Shown piece after piece: positions 47,997 through 61,037 of a stretch of 64,000 bases of DNA (positions are counted from its first letter, which is position 1; every line of letters starts with the position of its first letter). The position numbers and the translations under genes are program-made. This stretch comes from Fratercula arctica. Taxonomy: Eukaryota; Chordata; Aves; Charadriiformes; Alcidae. Below the pieces are notes generated by a model, which ran no database searches, had not been told where the DNA came from, and saw only the letters and a list, made by a program, of their open reading frames with translations. The DNA lies in the NCBI GenBank assembly GCA_947846985.1, contig CANTUZ010000002.1, positions 130,100,889-130,164,888 on the forward strand. Reading direction: 5' to 3'.

Positions 47997-50900
47997 TCTG
48001 CAGGTGTATCTATGTTTTAATTTACAAAATCTCAGCTTTTAGACTGTTTTCAATTCATAGTGTCCACTGGTCAAAGGAATGAGCTATTTTTCCAATGGAT
48101 TAGGAAGCTTAAAAGAGTCCTCTGGCTGTAAGTGGTAGATCCATTTCAAGCTCTAGAGTATTCCACTCTGCCTATAACATGAGTCGTAGTGAGAGACAGA
48201 CTGAGATGAGAAAGTGAGGTAATTCACGTGCCATTTTGCAACATCATACAGTATTTTCCTTTTTTGGCTTGTTTTTAAGGGCAGACAGGCATTCCCTGTC
48301 AATCTCATGCAAATAACTCCAATGCATACATACATGAGCAATAATCTTGCTATTTTTGTCACTTGAGTAATGCCATCAATGTAACTGAGAACTGAAGCGG
48401 AGATGACACATTGCTAGAAACAAATCCCTATGGCCAAAGGCTCCAGTGGAAGTTCCGTGTTGGGTGTCCTTATTAGCAAAATTATTAAGCAACTCCATTT
48501 ATTTAACGTGCAATGACAAAAACACCCCCCAGTGCTAGGATCAGAGTGAATCTATAGAGGGATTAAATAAAACATGGTAGAGCTGTAACACAGTTTCCTG
48601 AAATAACGTTGGGAACATGTTTTGAAACTGCTGTGTTGCATGAACCTAAATCTTCCCTGTACAGTTACAGGGTCGAGATCTCTGCCTACGGATTCCAGAT
48701 AAAAAAGGTTTTGCAAATATTCTCTGCTTATTATTGCAAGCATTTGTAGGACTGCCATCACACTATTAGCTGAGTATATCTAGCATAAAAAACTGCTGCC
48801 AATCTTCCAAATGTTGGAGTAAAAGCAACACCTATTTTTTCATTCTTCTTGGCTTTTACATATTTTTCCAGTAGCAGACTTTCTCTTTTGGTGGATCCAT
48901 GAGTCGCACCTCCATCCTAAAACTGAAGAACAGAGAGCTTTTCATTCCGTACAGGGCTTGACGTGGACACAAAATTGATTTCATGTGCTTAAGTATTATC
49001 AAGCATGTACCTAGAAAGGCATCTAGATGATCACTCAGGTGCCAACCAGGCCTAAATATAAGAAAATGTGGTGACAGAACCACCAACTCATGTGCTCAAG
49101 AGAGGACCTTTGAACACCAGTGGCAGGATGGTCTTGACAGGAGTGCTCCTATAGTCTGGAGAGGCTGGAAGGGAAGCATGGGGAAACGGCAGGACCATAA
49201 AAGCAGTCAGGGAAAGGAAGGAGAGAGAGAGCACCCAATGCCCTCCTCCATGGAGGACTCCATGTCATGAGTTTTATCCAGTGACCACCCACAACGAAAC
49301 ACATGAGCAGGCCAGGGAAGGAGAAATCCTGTGTGCTGATTTAGGTAGCGCAACTTCCAACTCCGTGGCTCTCGCAAATTGCAGCCTCTCTCTACCCACA
49401 CAGTCTAGCTGGATATCAGTAGTTTAGCAGCATGAAAGCCATTCCCAGGCTGGGGCCACACAGCAGAGCCGGATGGCACGAGCCCCGTGTCTCACTGGTG
49501 AATGCCTGCTGCTTTCCTGAGGAAGGACATAAGCACGTAGTTAAGTACTTTCCAGAAATTTTTGTATGATTAGATTTCAGATACTGAATAATTTATTCCC
49601 CATCTTTGCATGTAAACATTCTTAAAAGCTTTTTGATTAGTTATTTGGGATATATTTAATAAATGGGCCAGATGATTGGCAAATCTGGAAAATAACTGAA
49701 GAACAGATAGATACAGATCTTAACGAAGTAGGCTCCTCTGACTGTGGTTTGAACAAGCACAAATTGTGCTCTCATGGTCTTATGAGAGAAGCAGAAAGCA
49801 TTCATTGTGAAGAAGCATTTCCTTGGGGAACAGGCACTGTTTCTTCTTCCAGGCTTTGGCCTTTTTCTAATTATCGCTAATTGTGCTAGTGATCCGATTT
49901 AGTGCCTTCTCTGCTAACAGCTGGACTTCATTCTTCCTTCTGAAGCCTGAAGTTTCATAGATGAAATCAGAGCATTGCTAAGCTGACTTTTTGCAGCGCG
50001 TTCCCCAGTGACAAAGATCATTAGAAACCTACCATAGATCCTGGAACGGGCTGAATTCTGCTGCTCCTATGAAAGCTCAGACTGTGACACTAGGTACAGA
50101 CTTAAAAAAATGAACTACGCGAGTCCAGAAGTGCATGTCACTTCTGTAAAGGTATGGCAGACTGTCTGGCACTCGCCATTTTTCTTTCCTTCACTGAGGC
50201 CTTTGACACTTCTACTCCCAGCGTTAGTCTAAAATGATGCAACATAAGGCATTGGCCAAGAATAGCTTCAGAAAAACAGCCATTTTTGGAAGCTATTTTA
50301 AGATTGCTTTGCAAACCCAAACACTTCAAAGGCAGCATAAACTGTGGTTGTCCTGTATATCACTGGGAAATAAAAAACATACACTGATGCATCCCTGTAT
50401 AGAAATATTTTTGTGATGCTCCAGTATTTTAGTTCCTGTCTGCATTATTTTGTAGACTGTTTTGGAAATCCTTTTAAAAAACATTTTAAAGCAAAATTTT
50501 TCTTTAGAAAAATTGTTTGGTTTTCCTGTTTTCATGGAAAACAATCTATTTGTATGCTATGATCATACCTCTTACTTTAGCTTTAGAACATGACCCCTGG
50601 AGAATCGCTGTGTGACAGCGCTCTCAGGTTGCCTCTCCCAACCAAAAGAAATGCCTTGGGTTTTTGAGATGATAAATTTGCAGCAAGTCAAGTTTGACTA
50701 TTATTTTGAGGAAAGACCAGTGCAAAAAAACTGAATCTTTGGACCCACTGAAAGAAAATAAATCCTGATCTCTCCAAGAAATAATTTTCTGTTTTGGACA
50801 ATGAAATACAACAAGTGCTGCCAGTCACTTAGGAACCTAATACTGTGACCAGGCTCTCCTGTGATGCTACAGTTCACTTTTCCAAGCTTGCTTCGTTGGA

Positions 50901-53050
50901 GAAATGGGGTACAATTTTTTTTCCCTATTTGTGGGAAATTTTCTCCCTCATGGACAGACAAAAGTGACACTTCCAGTAGCTTCTGATATCAGAGACTATG
51001 AATGTCCTCTGCCTTCACAGGAGAGTGTAAAAGGAAAATCCTATTTTCTTCCCCCATGAAAGGATACTAGATCATGCTGATCTTTTCTTTTGATGTGGCA
51101 AAATCCATGGTGACCATCTCTATATCTGCTAGGAGCTGATCTGGCATATGTTCACTTGCTGTTGTCACTTCCCTCTCCAACATACCATACATTTGGTTAC
51201 CAGGTAACACGCACTGCTAGGCATTTGCATTAAGCATCGATGCTTGTCATGTTTTTTAAACTGGGTTTTTAAAAATAACCAAGGTTAAAATAGGATTGTG
51301 TTATGGCTGGGAATCTTCAGATTCATTCTAGATACTTGTCAGGATAGCAGTATAAAATCCATCTGTTGACAAAAATATTACTGTTTAATAAGCATTGGGC
51401 CAAATCCCTCTGGATGCAGCTGATTTCAGCGTTGATGATAGCTAGAAACAATTTGATGTAGTGCCATATGAGAACCCAAGGCATTATTCTCCTCTTTACT
51501 TGATGAGAATAATGGTCCAAATTCAAGTCCGGTTTCAGCAAGTGAGAATCCGAAGTTATCGAAATGGATTTAGTGTATTTTATGGATGCATTATGTCCAT
51601 TAGCAAAAAATATTAAATGCTTCCCACAGAGGAAGTAGCACACTCCAAGTTCTATCCCAAAATGTGATCCATGATGATGTGAATGCTAGAGTCAACTGGA
51701 AATTTTCATTGATGATTTTCAGGAAAAATCTTCTTTTCTGAGCATCGTCTTTCACAATTTTGTGTGGAAAATTACGACTTTTGGACAAAACCAGAAAATC
51801 AACAAAGCAATGAAAAACCATAATTATGAGATGTCATATGCCTGTTTTGTTGGGAAGTGGGGCAACCCAGCTCCCATGATGCTCTGTGAAAGCTAATTCA
51901 CTTGAGTAGTTCAGCAAGAAGGGAGGTTGGAGACATTTAATGGGAAATGGAACCCAACTAGTGGGACTTTTTGCTAGGACTGAGAGTAAAGGTATGAATG
52001 CATATTTGAACCAAAATTTCCATACGGCTTTGTAGTAACATTTTCAAAATTAGGCATTTTGTGTCCATATCAAAAGACTTCAAAATGCCCCAAAAAAATT
52101 TGATATTGCCTCCAAAAAATGTTCTTAGATATATTTGAGTTCATAGGTTTTTTAAGGTTATCATGCAGAAAATTTACCACGTTGTCTAATGTATCATTTT
52201 TGGTACAAAAATGGGGTTTTTGGCTGATCTTTACGAGGGCCACAGATGAGCTGTTTTCCGGTAAGGCCAGAGAATGTTGCTAAGTTCTGCTCACTAACCA
52301 AGAGACTGGGAATTAATGTTACGAATATATGAATTATTAGTCAATGCAGAATCACACCTCCTAAAACCTCTAGTGTTTTAGCATTAACTTTTGAGATCTG
52401 GCATTAAAAAAAACACATTAAGAAGCATAATGCTTCATAAAACACTTTTGTGTCTTACATACTTGTCATAGATTGTATCTTCAGTTTGCTATTCAAACAT
52501 GTTAGTTCTCAATTTCTTGTCATTTTTCTTCTGGGATCTTATTGTATATCATAAAGAATTAGCCATCTTCCAGATATGCTAATCACTAGCACTTTTATCA
52601 TTTCTTCTTCCAGTGCCAATTGGAGGCATTTTTATATAACCAAGATGTGAGTTTTTTCCTTCCAAAGTAATATTTGCATCTCCCAGATGATAATTTGGAG
52701 TGTCAGTTTACTCACTCAGTGTTAATAGATATATTTGCAATGACTTCAGAACAAAAAAAAGATAAAGCCCAGAAAAATATGAACTGCAATGAGTGGTTGA
52801 TGATGTTTTTTCTACCACCATGGTATTTGGTGGTGATGAAATTACTCGGTGAGAGTTCATTTTCATATTTGGTCCCTGGCTGTGCCTTCAAAACACTTCA
52901 GTACGTTAAAGCATGTGTGTGTTAAAATAAGAAAACTATTTTTAGCAGTGACAATCATGAAAAGAAGAAGCAGGTGTAAATGAATTATTCTTTAAACTCA
53001 CAGCCTGCTTGAGTAACAATAGGATGGAGCTATTTGTTACTAATCACAAT
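47997..53050. other. Five kb of unique sequence, no gene seen
   Basis: No mobile element is recognised. ORFs up to 106 codons (51323-51643 -) lack domains. A 7-base-arm inverted repeat (GAAGCAT, A, ATGCTTC) lies at 52422-52436. Confidence 0.5.
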
Positions 53051-53078
53051 GTGTGTGGGTGTGTGGGTGTGTGTGTAC
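53051..53078 (+). repeat. Imperfect TG/GGGTGTG repeat
   Basis: TG dinucleotides with GGG interruptions (GTGTGTGGGTGTGTGGGTGT). A short low-complexity run. Confidence 0.8.
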
Positions 53079-55539
53079 ATGGCAGGGAGATGGGAAGACG
53101 CTAAAGAAAATAGTTAAAATGTACGCATGTATTCCTCTCGAGACAAATTCCTCCAAAGCTAGGAATGCCCTTCCATTGCTTGTATGTAACCCAGAGGGCC
53201 CAGTACTGAGAAATGATTCTGAATGGGTGATGTGATGACATTTTCATTCAGTGGTTTCATTGATGGCCTCTCTTCAGCTGCATGTGGAAAACGGAGTGGT
53301 TATTCCAGTTCATGAGCCGCTCAAGGGAACGTCAGAATTCGCTGGGTCTTAATTACTGTGCTGCTTCCCTACAGATTGCTCATGTTATTGGTTCATTTAG
53401 ATTGTAGTATCTCCCATGGCACTTCTTGTACTTCATTATTACCAAGCACCAGACATGATGTATCAAAGGAAGGTGCTAGGAAACTGCATTTGTCTCCAGA
53501 CCAATATTTCTGTGCAAACATTTGCATTTCCAGTTTGAAAGAGGAAGTCAAGTATTTTGAAGACCTCTAAGATCTTCCTTAGCAAACTGCTCTTCAGGCG
53601 ATACTAATAAATAGCAATATTTATTATTGGTGAGCTATTCAAATGAGATGATGATAAAGAATGACCAGACTGCAAACAGAAACATGACATTACTTGACCA
53701 CTGTCCTAGATATGGAGTATCCCTAGAAATTATCAGTATCATCAAAGTGTTATTTATGATGCCATCAGAGAACTTTGGTGCTTGGCACCTCTATGAATGT
53801 ATAAGGGACAGTTGCGTTTTCTAAACAGCTTCAGATATACATAAACAAGGGAATCCTGCGTGTAGCTTATTTCTCCCAATGAATTTAATGCTTATTTTGT
53901 CTATCACAGATTTCAATTAATAGAACATTTGGACCGTCCATGAAGCACTGGCAGGCGAAAAAGAAAGTTCCTGCTTAGAGTAACTTTAAATTCAGTGACT
54001 TTAAGGAGATAATTTAGTGTCTTTCATGTACAAAGACAACTTATTATTTCCTTTGGTTTGTAATATGTTTTTCCCCAAAGGATTACAAATTCCATAAAGA
54101 AGCAAAGTTGCATTTAATGATAGTGCTCTCCCCTGAGGGAAGTAAATTGCTTTTGAAGGCTACAAGTAAAGCCTCAAATCAGCATTTATTTATTAAAAGA
54201 ATGAACATTTATCAAAAGGTATGTATGCATGCTGCGGACATTTTAGGTGTACCCAATTTGCACACCTGACTTGTGAAACCAGACACATAATAAAAAGCAT
54301 TGTGACTGAATTTGGTATTCAGGTGTGACCATGTGCAAATTCTACAATCTCTGCTCTCGGTCAGAAATATGTATTAGAAACATATTAAATAACACAGAAA
54401 GGTCCAATATGATTACCCAGGAGTCATGGCAAAGTTACATTTGTACCAGCTGTAAAACCTGGGAGGCAGAAATCCTTTCTGGCTGGTTTGGAGGATTGTG
54501 AGAACATTATTAGGGAACTGTTATGGATGGGATATCTGTTGTGGATTTCCAAGACATAAACGCAGCTAGTAGATGGATGGCAATGGCCAGATGGGGAGAA
54601 AGACAGGGTGTCTATGCAAAGTCCTCAAATCCCAAGCTGAATTTAAATCTGACTTTTCTTGACAAGAATGACAGTGGAAGGAAAGGTCGTGATCAGTCAT
54701 CAGATAAATCCCCCAAGGGACACAACAAGGCAGCTGGCATCCGCGTGAAGGGAATCGGTCTCTGAATAGTTGGCTTGTTAATGACTTAATAAAAGAAAAA
54801 ACCTTGTGTAAAGGAGCATTTATATAAGGCTTGCAAGATCAGGGCCCTGATCACAGTCTGAATTTTTGAATGCATTTTTTATAAATATAGATTCAGAAAA
54901 ACTCTTACAGATTGAGAGGTACGAAATAGTAATGCATTTATTTGTTTTTCTTGATATAATAGTTAATTGACAAAACACTCCGATGGCTCTTGCGTTTACA
55001 GCCATCAGTGTTTAGGTTTCTGTGGAGATCTAAAAGACAATAAAAGAGCCCACAGATCAGAATTTCTCTAGATATTTTAAAGTAAACATCCACCCAACTT
55101 CAAATCTGTTGTACTCTCTTTGATAAAAAATGAACACGGATCACCAAGAAAATTGTCCCTTTGCGTCTATGTCTTCCCAGAAGGCTTTGATCACTGTGTG
55201 ATATCATCAGCCATTAATGTCACTATGGCATGAGTTAAGGACAATGTTTATCTTGAGCTCAGTTGCTATTACCAGCAAGTTTCGCAATTTCAACAGTGAT
55301 TCCTAGTACAGTGTCACAAGGGTATGCTTGATGTCTTGACTTAATGGGTAGCTTCAATCGATGTTGTGCCATGTTTTACTAAACAATAAGTCATTCACTT
55401 GATGTACTGAATTTTATTACAGGGACAACAGTCCAATAATCTGTCTCTTAGAATCTGAAAACATGGTTTCCCTGGGCATTACCTCCTTCCTTTGGAAAGG
55501 AGCAAATATTCACTGCAACTAGGAAAAAGTATAATTTAT
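53079..55539. other. Unique sequence, nothing recognised
   Basis: AT-rich. The ORF at 54523-54765 (+, 80 codons, ending PKGHNKAAGIRVKGIGL) is basic and unrecognised, with no exon signals I would trust. Confidence 0.5.
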
Positions 55540-55598
55540 ACAATCACAGAATTGTCTAGGTTGGAAGGGACCTTTCAGATCATCTAGTCCAAACATTA
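55540..55598 (-). mobile_element. Minimal CR1 3' remnant (~60 bp)
   Basis: Only the last ~60 bases of a CR1, minus strand: CAATCACAGAATTG, then GGTTGGAAGGGACC, then AGATCATCTAGTCCAAACAT. The truncation is extreme but the terminal blocks are clear. Confidence 0.88.
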
Positions 55599-55627
55599 TG
55601 AAACATTTGAAGTTCAACTTCCTGTTT

Positions 55628-56011
55628 TCAAAGGACAAATGGGAAATATCCATGGCAAAATATCTCCTTTATTGCAGCCCCCCTCCTAGGAATTACATGA
55701 TATACCATGCCAAGTCTTTTTGATCCACAGAACCTGATTTGAGGGCTTGCACCAATAATTCCCCCTATTTTATGATGTGATGGAAGTAACACAATAAGCA
55801 CATCCTGCATTTTGATCTCCTTATGTCTTACACTGAGACAACATTGTGAGTGCTGTAAAGTCAACCCAAAAGGGACTTCTCCCACCCTTAAGACAAAATA
55901 CGCCATGAGCATAGATGCCACACTAGCGTCTGCAAATACAACTGACTGCCTGCAATATGATTTCAGGGCTTTAAAATGAGAGAGAGAGAAAATGTGTATA
56001 ACTGTTCCCAT
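55628..56011 (-). pseudogene. 127-residue ORF with weak tyrosine-recombinase resemblance
   Basis: It starts with ATG at 56011-56009, preceded in frame by a stop, and ends at TGA 55630-55628, about 30 bases from the CR1 remnant. Residues 32-48 read ASMLMAYFVLRVGEVPF. This resembles the box I region of tyrosine recombinases (LRxxEL), where Arg42 would be catalytic. Residues 64-83 (KEIKMQDVLIVLLPSHHKI) could align with the two strands that carry the catalytic lysine in Crypton- and DIRS-type enzymes, and EIFCHG (116-121) recalls their LFxHxDG segment. The later His-x-x-Arg and Tyr boxes are absent. If real, it is a fragment of an old YR transposon. Chance resemblance in a random ORF is quite possible, and I know no close homologue. 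Confidence 0.22.
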
Positions 56012-56768
56012 GAAACTGCAGTAAAATCCTCAAAACCACACAGCAAAGTCTAAGCTTCAGGCCCGCAGCAGCGTCCAAGGCATTAAGACAAGACACAAAA
56101 GTAACAAGAACAGCAACAAGAAGGTCACATGTGCAACAGGTTCTGCTTTAAGTAAAACAGGGATACATTTCCCCCTGATAAATCAAGGCAGAAAAGCAAC
56201 AAAAGACACTCCCTATCAATACATAAATGTCTGATTCCTGTTAATGTATGTGAATGGGATGTAGAGATTTTTCTTTTGGTGATGCTTGGAGGATTATTTT
56301 CGTGACCTCTTCTTTTCTTTCAAAGAGGGACTAATTTCCTGCTAAACTCCAAGAAGTGGATATGAGGGATGATGGTGGAAATGATTCATTACTAACCCTG
56401 AACTCTTAGATTGTTTGACTAATGAAGTTGACATCTTTATCAGTACCTGCCAGTTCACAGACTGCACCTATATTTGCATGTAGATTACACATGTAAGGGC
56501 ACAGTATTGATAGTGGAATTAATCAAATTATTCTGCTTTCAGGCTAGAAAGATTCATTCCACAAATTAAACTCTCTGTAATTAAGCCTTTTTTCCATGTC
56601 GTGATATTGTTCCTCTGTTATTCAGCTAATTGAGGGCAATAGTAGGGATCAAAATGCAGGTCTTAAAAGAGGTCCAAAAGTCGTAAGTGGTGTTAGCATA
56701 TCTCTTTCCTGAACACAAAAGGAATTTTAAAACACCTATAACAGTTTAGGGGACACTTACGAAACCCT
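56012..56768. other. Unique sequence, nothing recognised
   Basis: No repeat or coding sequence is recognised. Minus-strand frames upstream of the 55628 ORF contain stops and give no further recombinase-like motif. Confidence 0.5.
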
Positions 56769-56881
56769 TAGAAGGATCACAGGCCTGATTCAATTCCTTC
56801 CTGTGCTACACAAATATTTCGTTTAGAAATAGAAGGATCACAGGCCTGATTCAATTCCTTCCTGTGCTACACAAATATTTC
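56769..56881 (+). repeat. Perfect 52-bp near-tandem duplication
   Basis: 56769-56820 and 56830-56881 are identical over 52 bases (TAGAAGGATCACAGGCCTGA through ACACAAATATTTC), with a 9-base spacer, so the period is 61. Complete identity points to a recent event, or to an assembly error. Confidence 0.95.
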
Positions 56882-56999
56882 ATGTATCAAACCATATCAT
56901 ACCTCATAAACTCATATTCATATATCTCAACTGTTTCATGTATCATAAAAAAATGTCAAGGAAATGAGTTTCAAGTGGGCACTTTCCTCTAACCTTTCA

Positions 57000-57296
57000 G
57001 TCTCTTCTCCCAGGTAACAGGTGATGATAGGACAAGAGGAAACAGCCTCAAGTTGCACCAGGGGAGGTTTAGATTAGATATTAGGAAAAATTTCTACACT
57101 GACAGGGTTATTAAAGCATTGGAACAGGCTGCCCAGGGAAGTGGTTGAGTCACCATCCCTGGAGGTATTTAAAAGACAGGTAGACATGGTGCTTAGAGAT
57201 ATGGTTTAGTGATGGTTTTTGTCAGTGAGGTTGATGGTTGGATGATATGAAAGGTCCCTTCCAACCCAGGCAATTCTATGACTCTATGATCCTATA
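57000..57296 (+). mobile_element. CR1 LINE, 3' fragment
   Basis: Plus-strand CR1 beginning at CTTCTCCCAGGTAACAGG, then ATAGGACAAGAGGAAACAGC. It runs through the ORF2 end (GGGGAGGTTTAGATTAGATA; GGCTGCCCAGGGAAGTGG) to a 3' UTR with GTTTAGTGATGGTTTTTGTC, and ends TTCTATGACTCTATGATCC. It has small indels against other copies (GTGATGATAGGAC) and a broken frame. The 5' part is missing. Confidence 0.93.
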
Positions 57297-60200
57297 CTAT
57301 TCACAAAAGTTTAATGCTTGTGTGGATGCCCAGCTAAACATCTTGAGGTCATTTCCCAGTTATGCCCAAGGTGTGCACTACGGGACTCCAGTAAAAGCAT
57401 GTGTGAGTATGCCAGCATGACTTTTGGCAGCTGAAACCTCCGTGTTTCCAGTCTCTACTAAGTCAGACTTGCTAAGACATATGCACACTTATGTAGCTCA
57501 TTGAAAGCTTCAAGATACCTGCGACTCATCATGCTACACACGTGTTCTCTGTCCTTCGATGGTGTGCCTAATGCCTGTCACAGCACCCTAAGAGCCAGCA
57601 TGACAGCCTTCCCTCGCTGGAAGCTGTCCCTGTGCTGTTCCGCCTCTGTCACTCACAGAGTGGCTTTGAGCTGGTGGCAGGGCATGATGCAACTCAGGCG
57701 GAGCACAGCCAATGGCTCAGGCCCCAGCTAACAAATTTTTGCACTGATTTAATGTCACGTTGATCCAATGTATTGGTACAGTTCATTAGGCTGATAATGT
57801 AATAAGGAAGCTCAACAGAGTCATAATGTATGTAATCTAGGAGAAGAGCCAGATTGTGCAGAACTGCTTATCTAAACATAGAAAAGCGTAACCTTTTTTT
57901 GTAGGTTGAAGTCCAGCAATGAATTTGGGCCAAGTCAAGAAGCCTACAAAATTGAGCACACCAAACCCATATTTACTACTGCATTATAAGGGGGCTTTTT
58001 CTGTAGGAAGGCAGATGCATATGTGCAACCATTAATCTTTCAAGAACTTGAGAAAATACATACATCCTTAATAACTGGATACTTGTAATGAACATCTGCC
58101 AACATAGCATATTAAAAAAACTTCTTGATTTAATATATGGTTATTGGGGCACTCTTGAAAGCTTAGAGAACCATTAATCATGATGGTGAACTTTTTAATT
58201 AAGGTATTCATTTGTTCCAGTTTATATGCTCTGTCCTGCTCATATAGTTCTCACTTATAGGCACCTTTATTTCTAAAACCAAAACAGTTTAGCTAAGAAA
58301 CCATTCAGGGAAATGACATATTTTCATCACATATAAAACATTTAATTTGCAAAACTTGTGTTAAAAGGAAGGCAAGTGAGAATGCTTCTTATTTAGGCAT
58401 TCGGTCGCAGTCTGATAGATGGTTTGATAGCTCCAATCTAACTAGCACTGGTGGCAGCCTCAGTTACAGCGTGACAGTAGCTGTGGCGCATAAGCATCAG
58501 CGCATTATGCTGAGGACATTCTTGTTCACTGGAAATCAGTTAAAATGCCGTCACTTAATCTATGATTCAGTAAGATTTTACTTTTGAGTCTCATTCTTAT
58601 CCTGAAGCAGGGTGGAACCACATTATAGATTACAGCTGTGCAGTATATAAAATACCAGAGCTATGCCCTGTACTAAAAGCTGTCCAGCCATGATACTGCA
58701 CCTCAGCACAGTGGCTACAAGTGATCGAGGACTTTTGCTGCATGGCGTAGACATACTACTAGCAGAAATGAGATGGTCTGTGCAGTAAGAGAAATAAAAC
58801 CAGTGCAGCCCCATCTCGGGTGAACGCAAGTGCTGTGAGGGGTGGAGGGATGGGAAGGTTTCCTCATACTGGTCTCCGTCCTTACAACAGCCCAGTCCCC
58901 CGATGTTTTGAGTTCTTAATGCCCAATCCCTGCACACCAGCCATATTAGATGCGTAACTGCTCTTCTAGAGACATCTGGAGGCATTTCTGCCTTGTATCA
59001 GAAAGAAAAGCACAAGTGGCATTCAGCACACTTTTTAGTTGGCGATAATGTAGCAAACAACAACTCTTCGAACACCGGAACCAATGAAGTCCAATTTCCT
59101 AAAGATCTGTGTCTGATTGTTAGTACTGAATCTAAATTGTAATGTTCATGAGAAGTCTTTTCTGAAACTTGGATATTTATAATGGCTTCTCTGGGGTGAA
59201 TTCTCCGGTGCCTAATAGCTCACACTGCAGCTTTTTCCATAGTTACAGATTTTTTTTTTCCACTACCTGATGAAAACCACAAGATTTTCTTATAAAATTG
59301 TAACCAGCTGCTGCCTTAGGGCTTTTCACTCACTAAAGGATTATTCTCCTAAAAGGAGCTAAAGAGAATAATGTAGATCTGCATTACTGTGAGTGAATCT
59401 GCTTAAAAAATTCAGATGGTGAGAAACATTAGGCATTTTCAATAGCAATAACTGAAAGAGATAAAGTATTTTCTGGGAAGCATTCTCCTTATAAAGAGGT
59501 CCAAATGTTGCTCCTATTAATACTAAGGAACCAGGAAATTAGAGGAGAAAAGGACTGTGTACTTATTGAAGCATCCAACCAGAAGTCCAGTATTGTAGAT
59601 TCAGCTAATCCACCTCTGTTTTCACCAAGTGCGGATTTTAAAATTACTTCTGGTTTACAGAATTAGAAACAGACCTTATTGCTCTGCTTCTTGGTCTGCT
59701 TGGGTTTATTCTTCAGTTCAGAGAAAGTCAGTCTCTCATGTGGGAGAAGAAAGAGATGAAAGTACTTTCCTACCTCAGAATTGACGAAAATTGTCAGTTC
59801 AGCTTCAGTTAATAGAATGGATGGTTACACCTTTAAATGATGGCAGGAATTCCTTCAAATAATGGTCTAATTCACTAAATAAGTCATTTTTTGAGAGCCA
59901 GAAATGTCCATTTGAGAGTTTACGCTGGGGGCTCACCCTGAATACCCTAACTTCATTGCACAAGTTCATGACCTAATGGGTTTTTGCGAGGAGGGTCACA
60001 GCCATTCATCAGTCTGAAGATAATGTATATCTAGTTTGCAGTACCCGTAGCAAAACCCATTTATTCTCAGAATCTTGTGTTTGCCTGCAAAATTAAAGAT
60101 TCAAGTCCAAGAGTCTGTTCTAATAAATTAGCCACACTTCATGCAACACAGATGATATTAACATCTATCTTTAAGAATAAAAGAGAGAGTGTATTCACTA

Positions 60201-60631
60201 TAGCAGCCAGGAAAGAACGATGATGGCAAAGCAGAGAACAGCCATATCCTCCCATGGTTTACTTCTGTCCCTCCACAACATGTTCTGTGGTTGGATCAAG
60301 CTAGCAGTGAATTGTCATAAGTCTCCTCCTTCTCCACAGTCATGATCTCCTTTTGTCTCAAATGGACACATAGGTTTTTAGCTTTCTCTGTTGCAATGAG
60401 CGGAATTACTAGCATCATCTTTTTCAGGTCTTCAATCCAGATCGATAACCAAGGTACCATTCTCTCTATCACAGGGTTTCTCACTTTTATAACCAGTGCA
60501 CACAATACTTGGAGGCAAAGCTAGCTATGTCCAACATATCAATACAACACAGCACATCTAATTTAACTTTTCAAGTAAATTTATGTGGCCTCTTAGCAAC
60601 AGATTTGCTAGAATAGTTCAAGGAATGCTTT
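57297..60631. other. Unique sequence, possible conserved segment 58385-58575
   Basis: No gene is assigned. Near 58385-58575 several CpGs persist and TCAGCGCATTATGCTGA forms an inverted repeat next to Maf-like TGCTGAGG, which is weakly suggestive of regulatory DNA. The ORF at 58623-58985 (-, 120 codons) and that at 60296-60505 (-) show no domain. Confidence 0.4.
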
Positions 60632-60730
60632 GAATCATAGAATCATAGAATGTGTTGGGTTGGAAGGGACCTTTAAAGGTCATCTAGTCCAACACCCCTG
60701 CATGAGGAGGGACATCTTCAACTAGATCAT
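60632..60730 (-). mobile_element. CR1 LINE, ~100-bp 3' remnant
   Basis: Minus strand: two tail units (GAATCATAGAATCATAG), then GTTGGGTTGGAAGGGACC, AAAGGTCATCTAGTCCAAC and ACATCTTCAACTAGATCA, where similarity stops. It is the same 3' UTR subtype as the plus-strand copy ending at 62577, so the two ends form a ~100-bp inverted repeat. Confidence 0.92.
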
Positions 60731-61037
60731 GATACAAATTATTTGCACAGATGCTTTCTCAAGTAAAACCATAGTGATAGTGGAGGTGAGTTCCCAACTA
60801 TGTGAATGCAGAGCAAAGGCAAGAGGATTGCTGCTTCATGGCTACATGCAGTATGCCCTGTGCATTTCTATTAGCATATGTGACATCTAAGTACTGTGAT
60901 TTATTATTGAAGGTCAAAAATATGGTACTGCAGACTACTGTGTTTGCATTTGCAGCAGTTATTTTTACATAAATATTACACTGGAAGAAAACAATAATTT
61001 GCCAAGGTATATGGAAAAGGCCGTAAACATGCTGATA
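60731..61037. other. Unique spacer between two CR1 copies
   Basis: AT-rich sequence with no CR1 similarity and no recognised feature. Confidence 0.6.

Noticed and set aside
51323..51643. 106-codon minus-strand ORF
   Set aside because: AT-rich translation with no domain and no conserved-looking segment.
54523..54765. 80-codon basic ORF considered as a processed pseudogene
   Set aside because: No recognised parent protein, no poly-A tail and no flanking duplication seen.
58623..58985. 120-codon minus-strand ORF, considered as a retroviral or other protein fragment
   Set aside because: No conserved motif, no neighbouring element and no LTR nearby.
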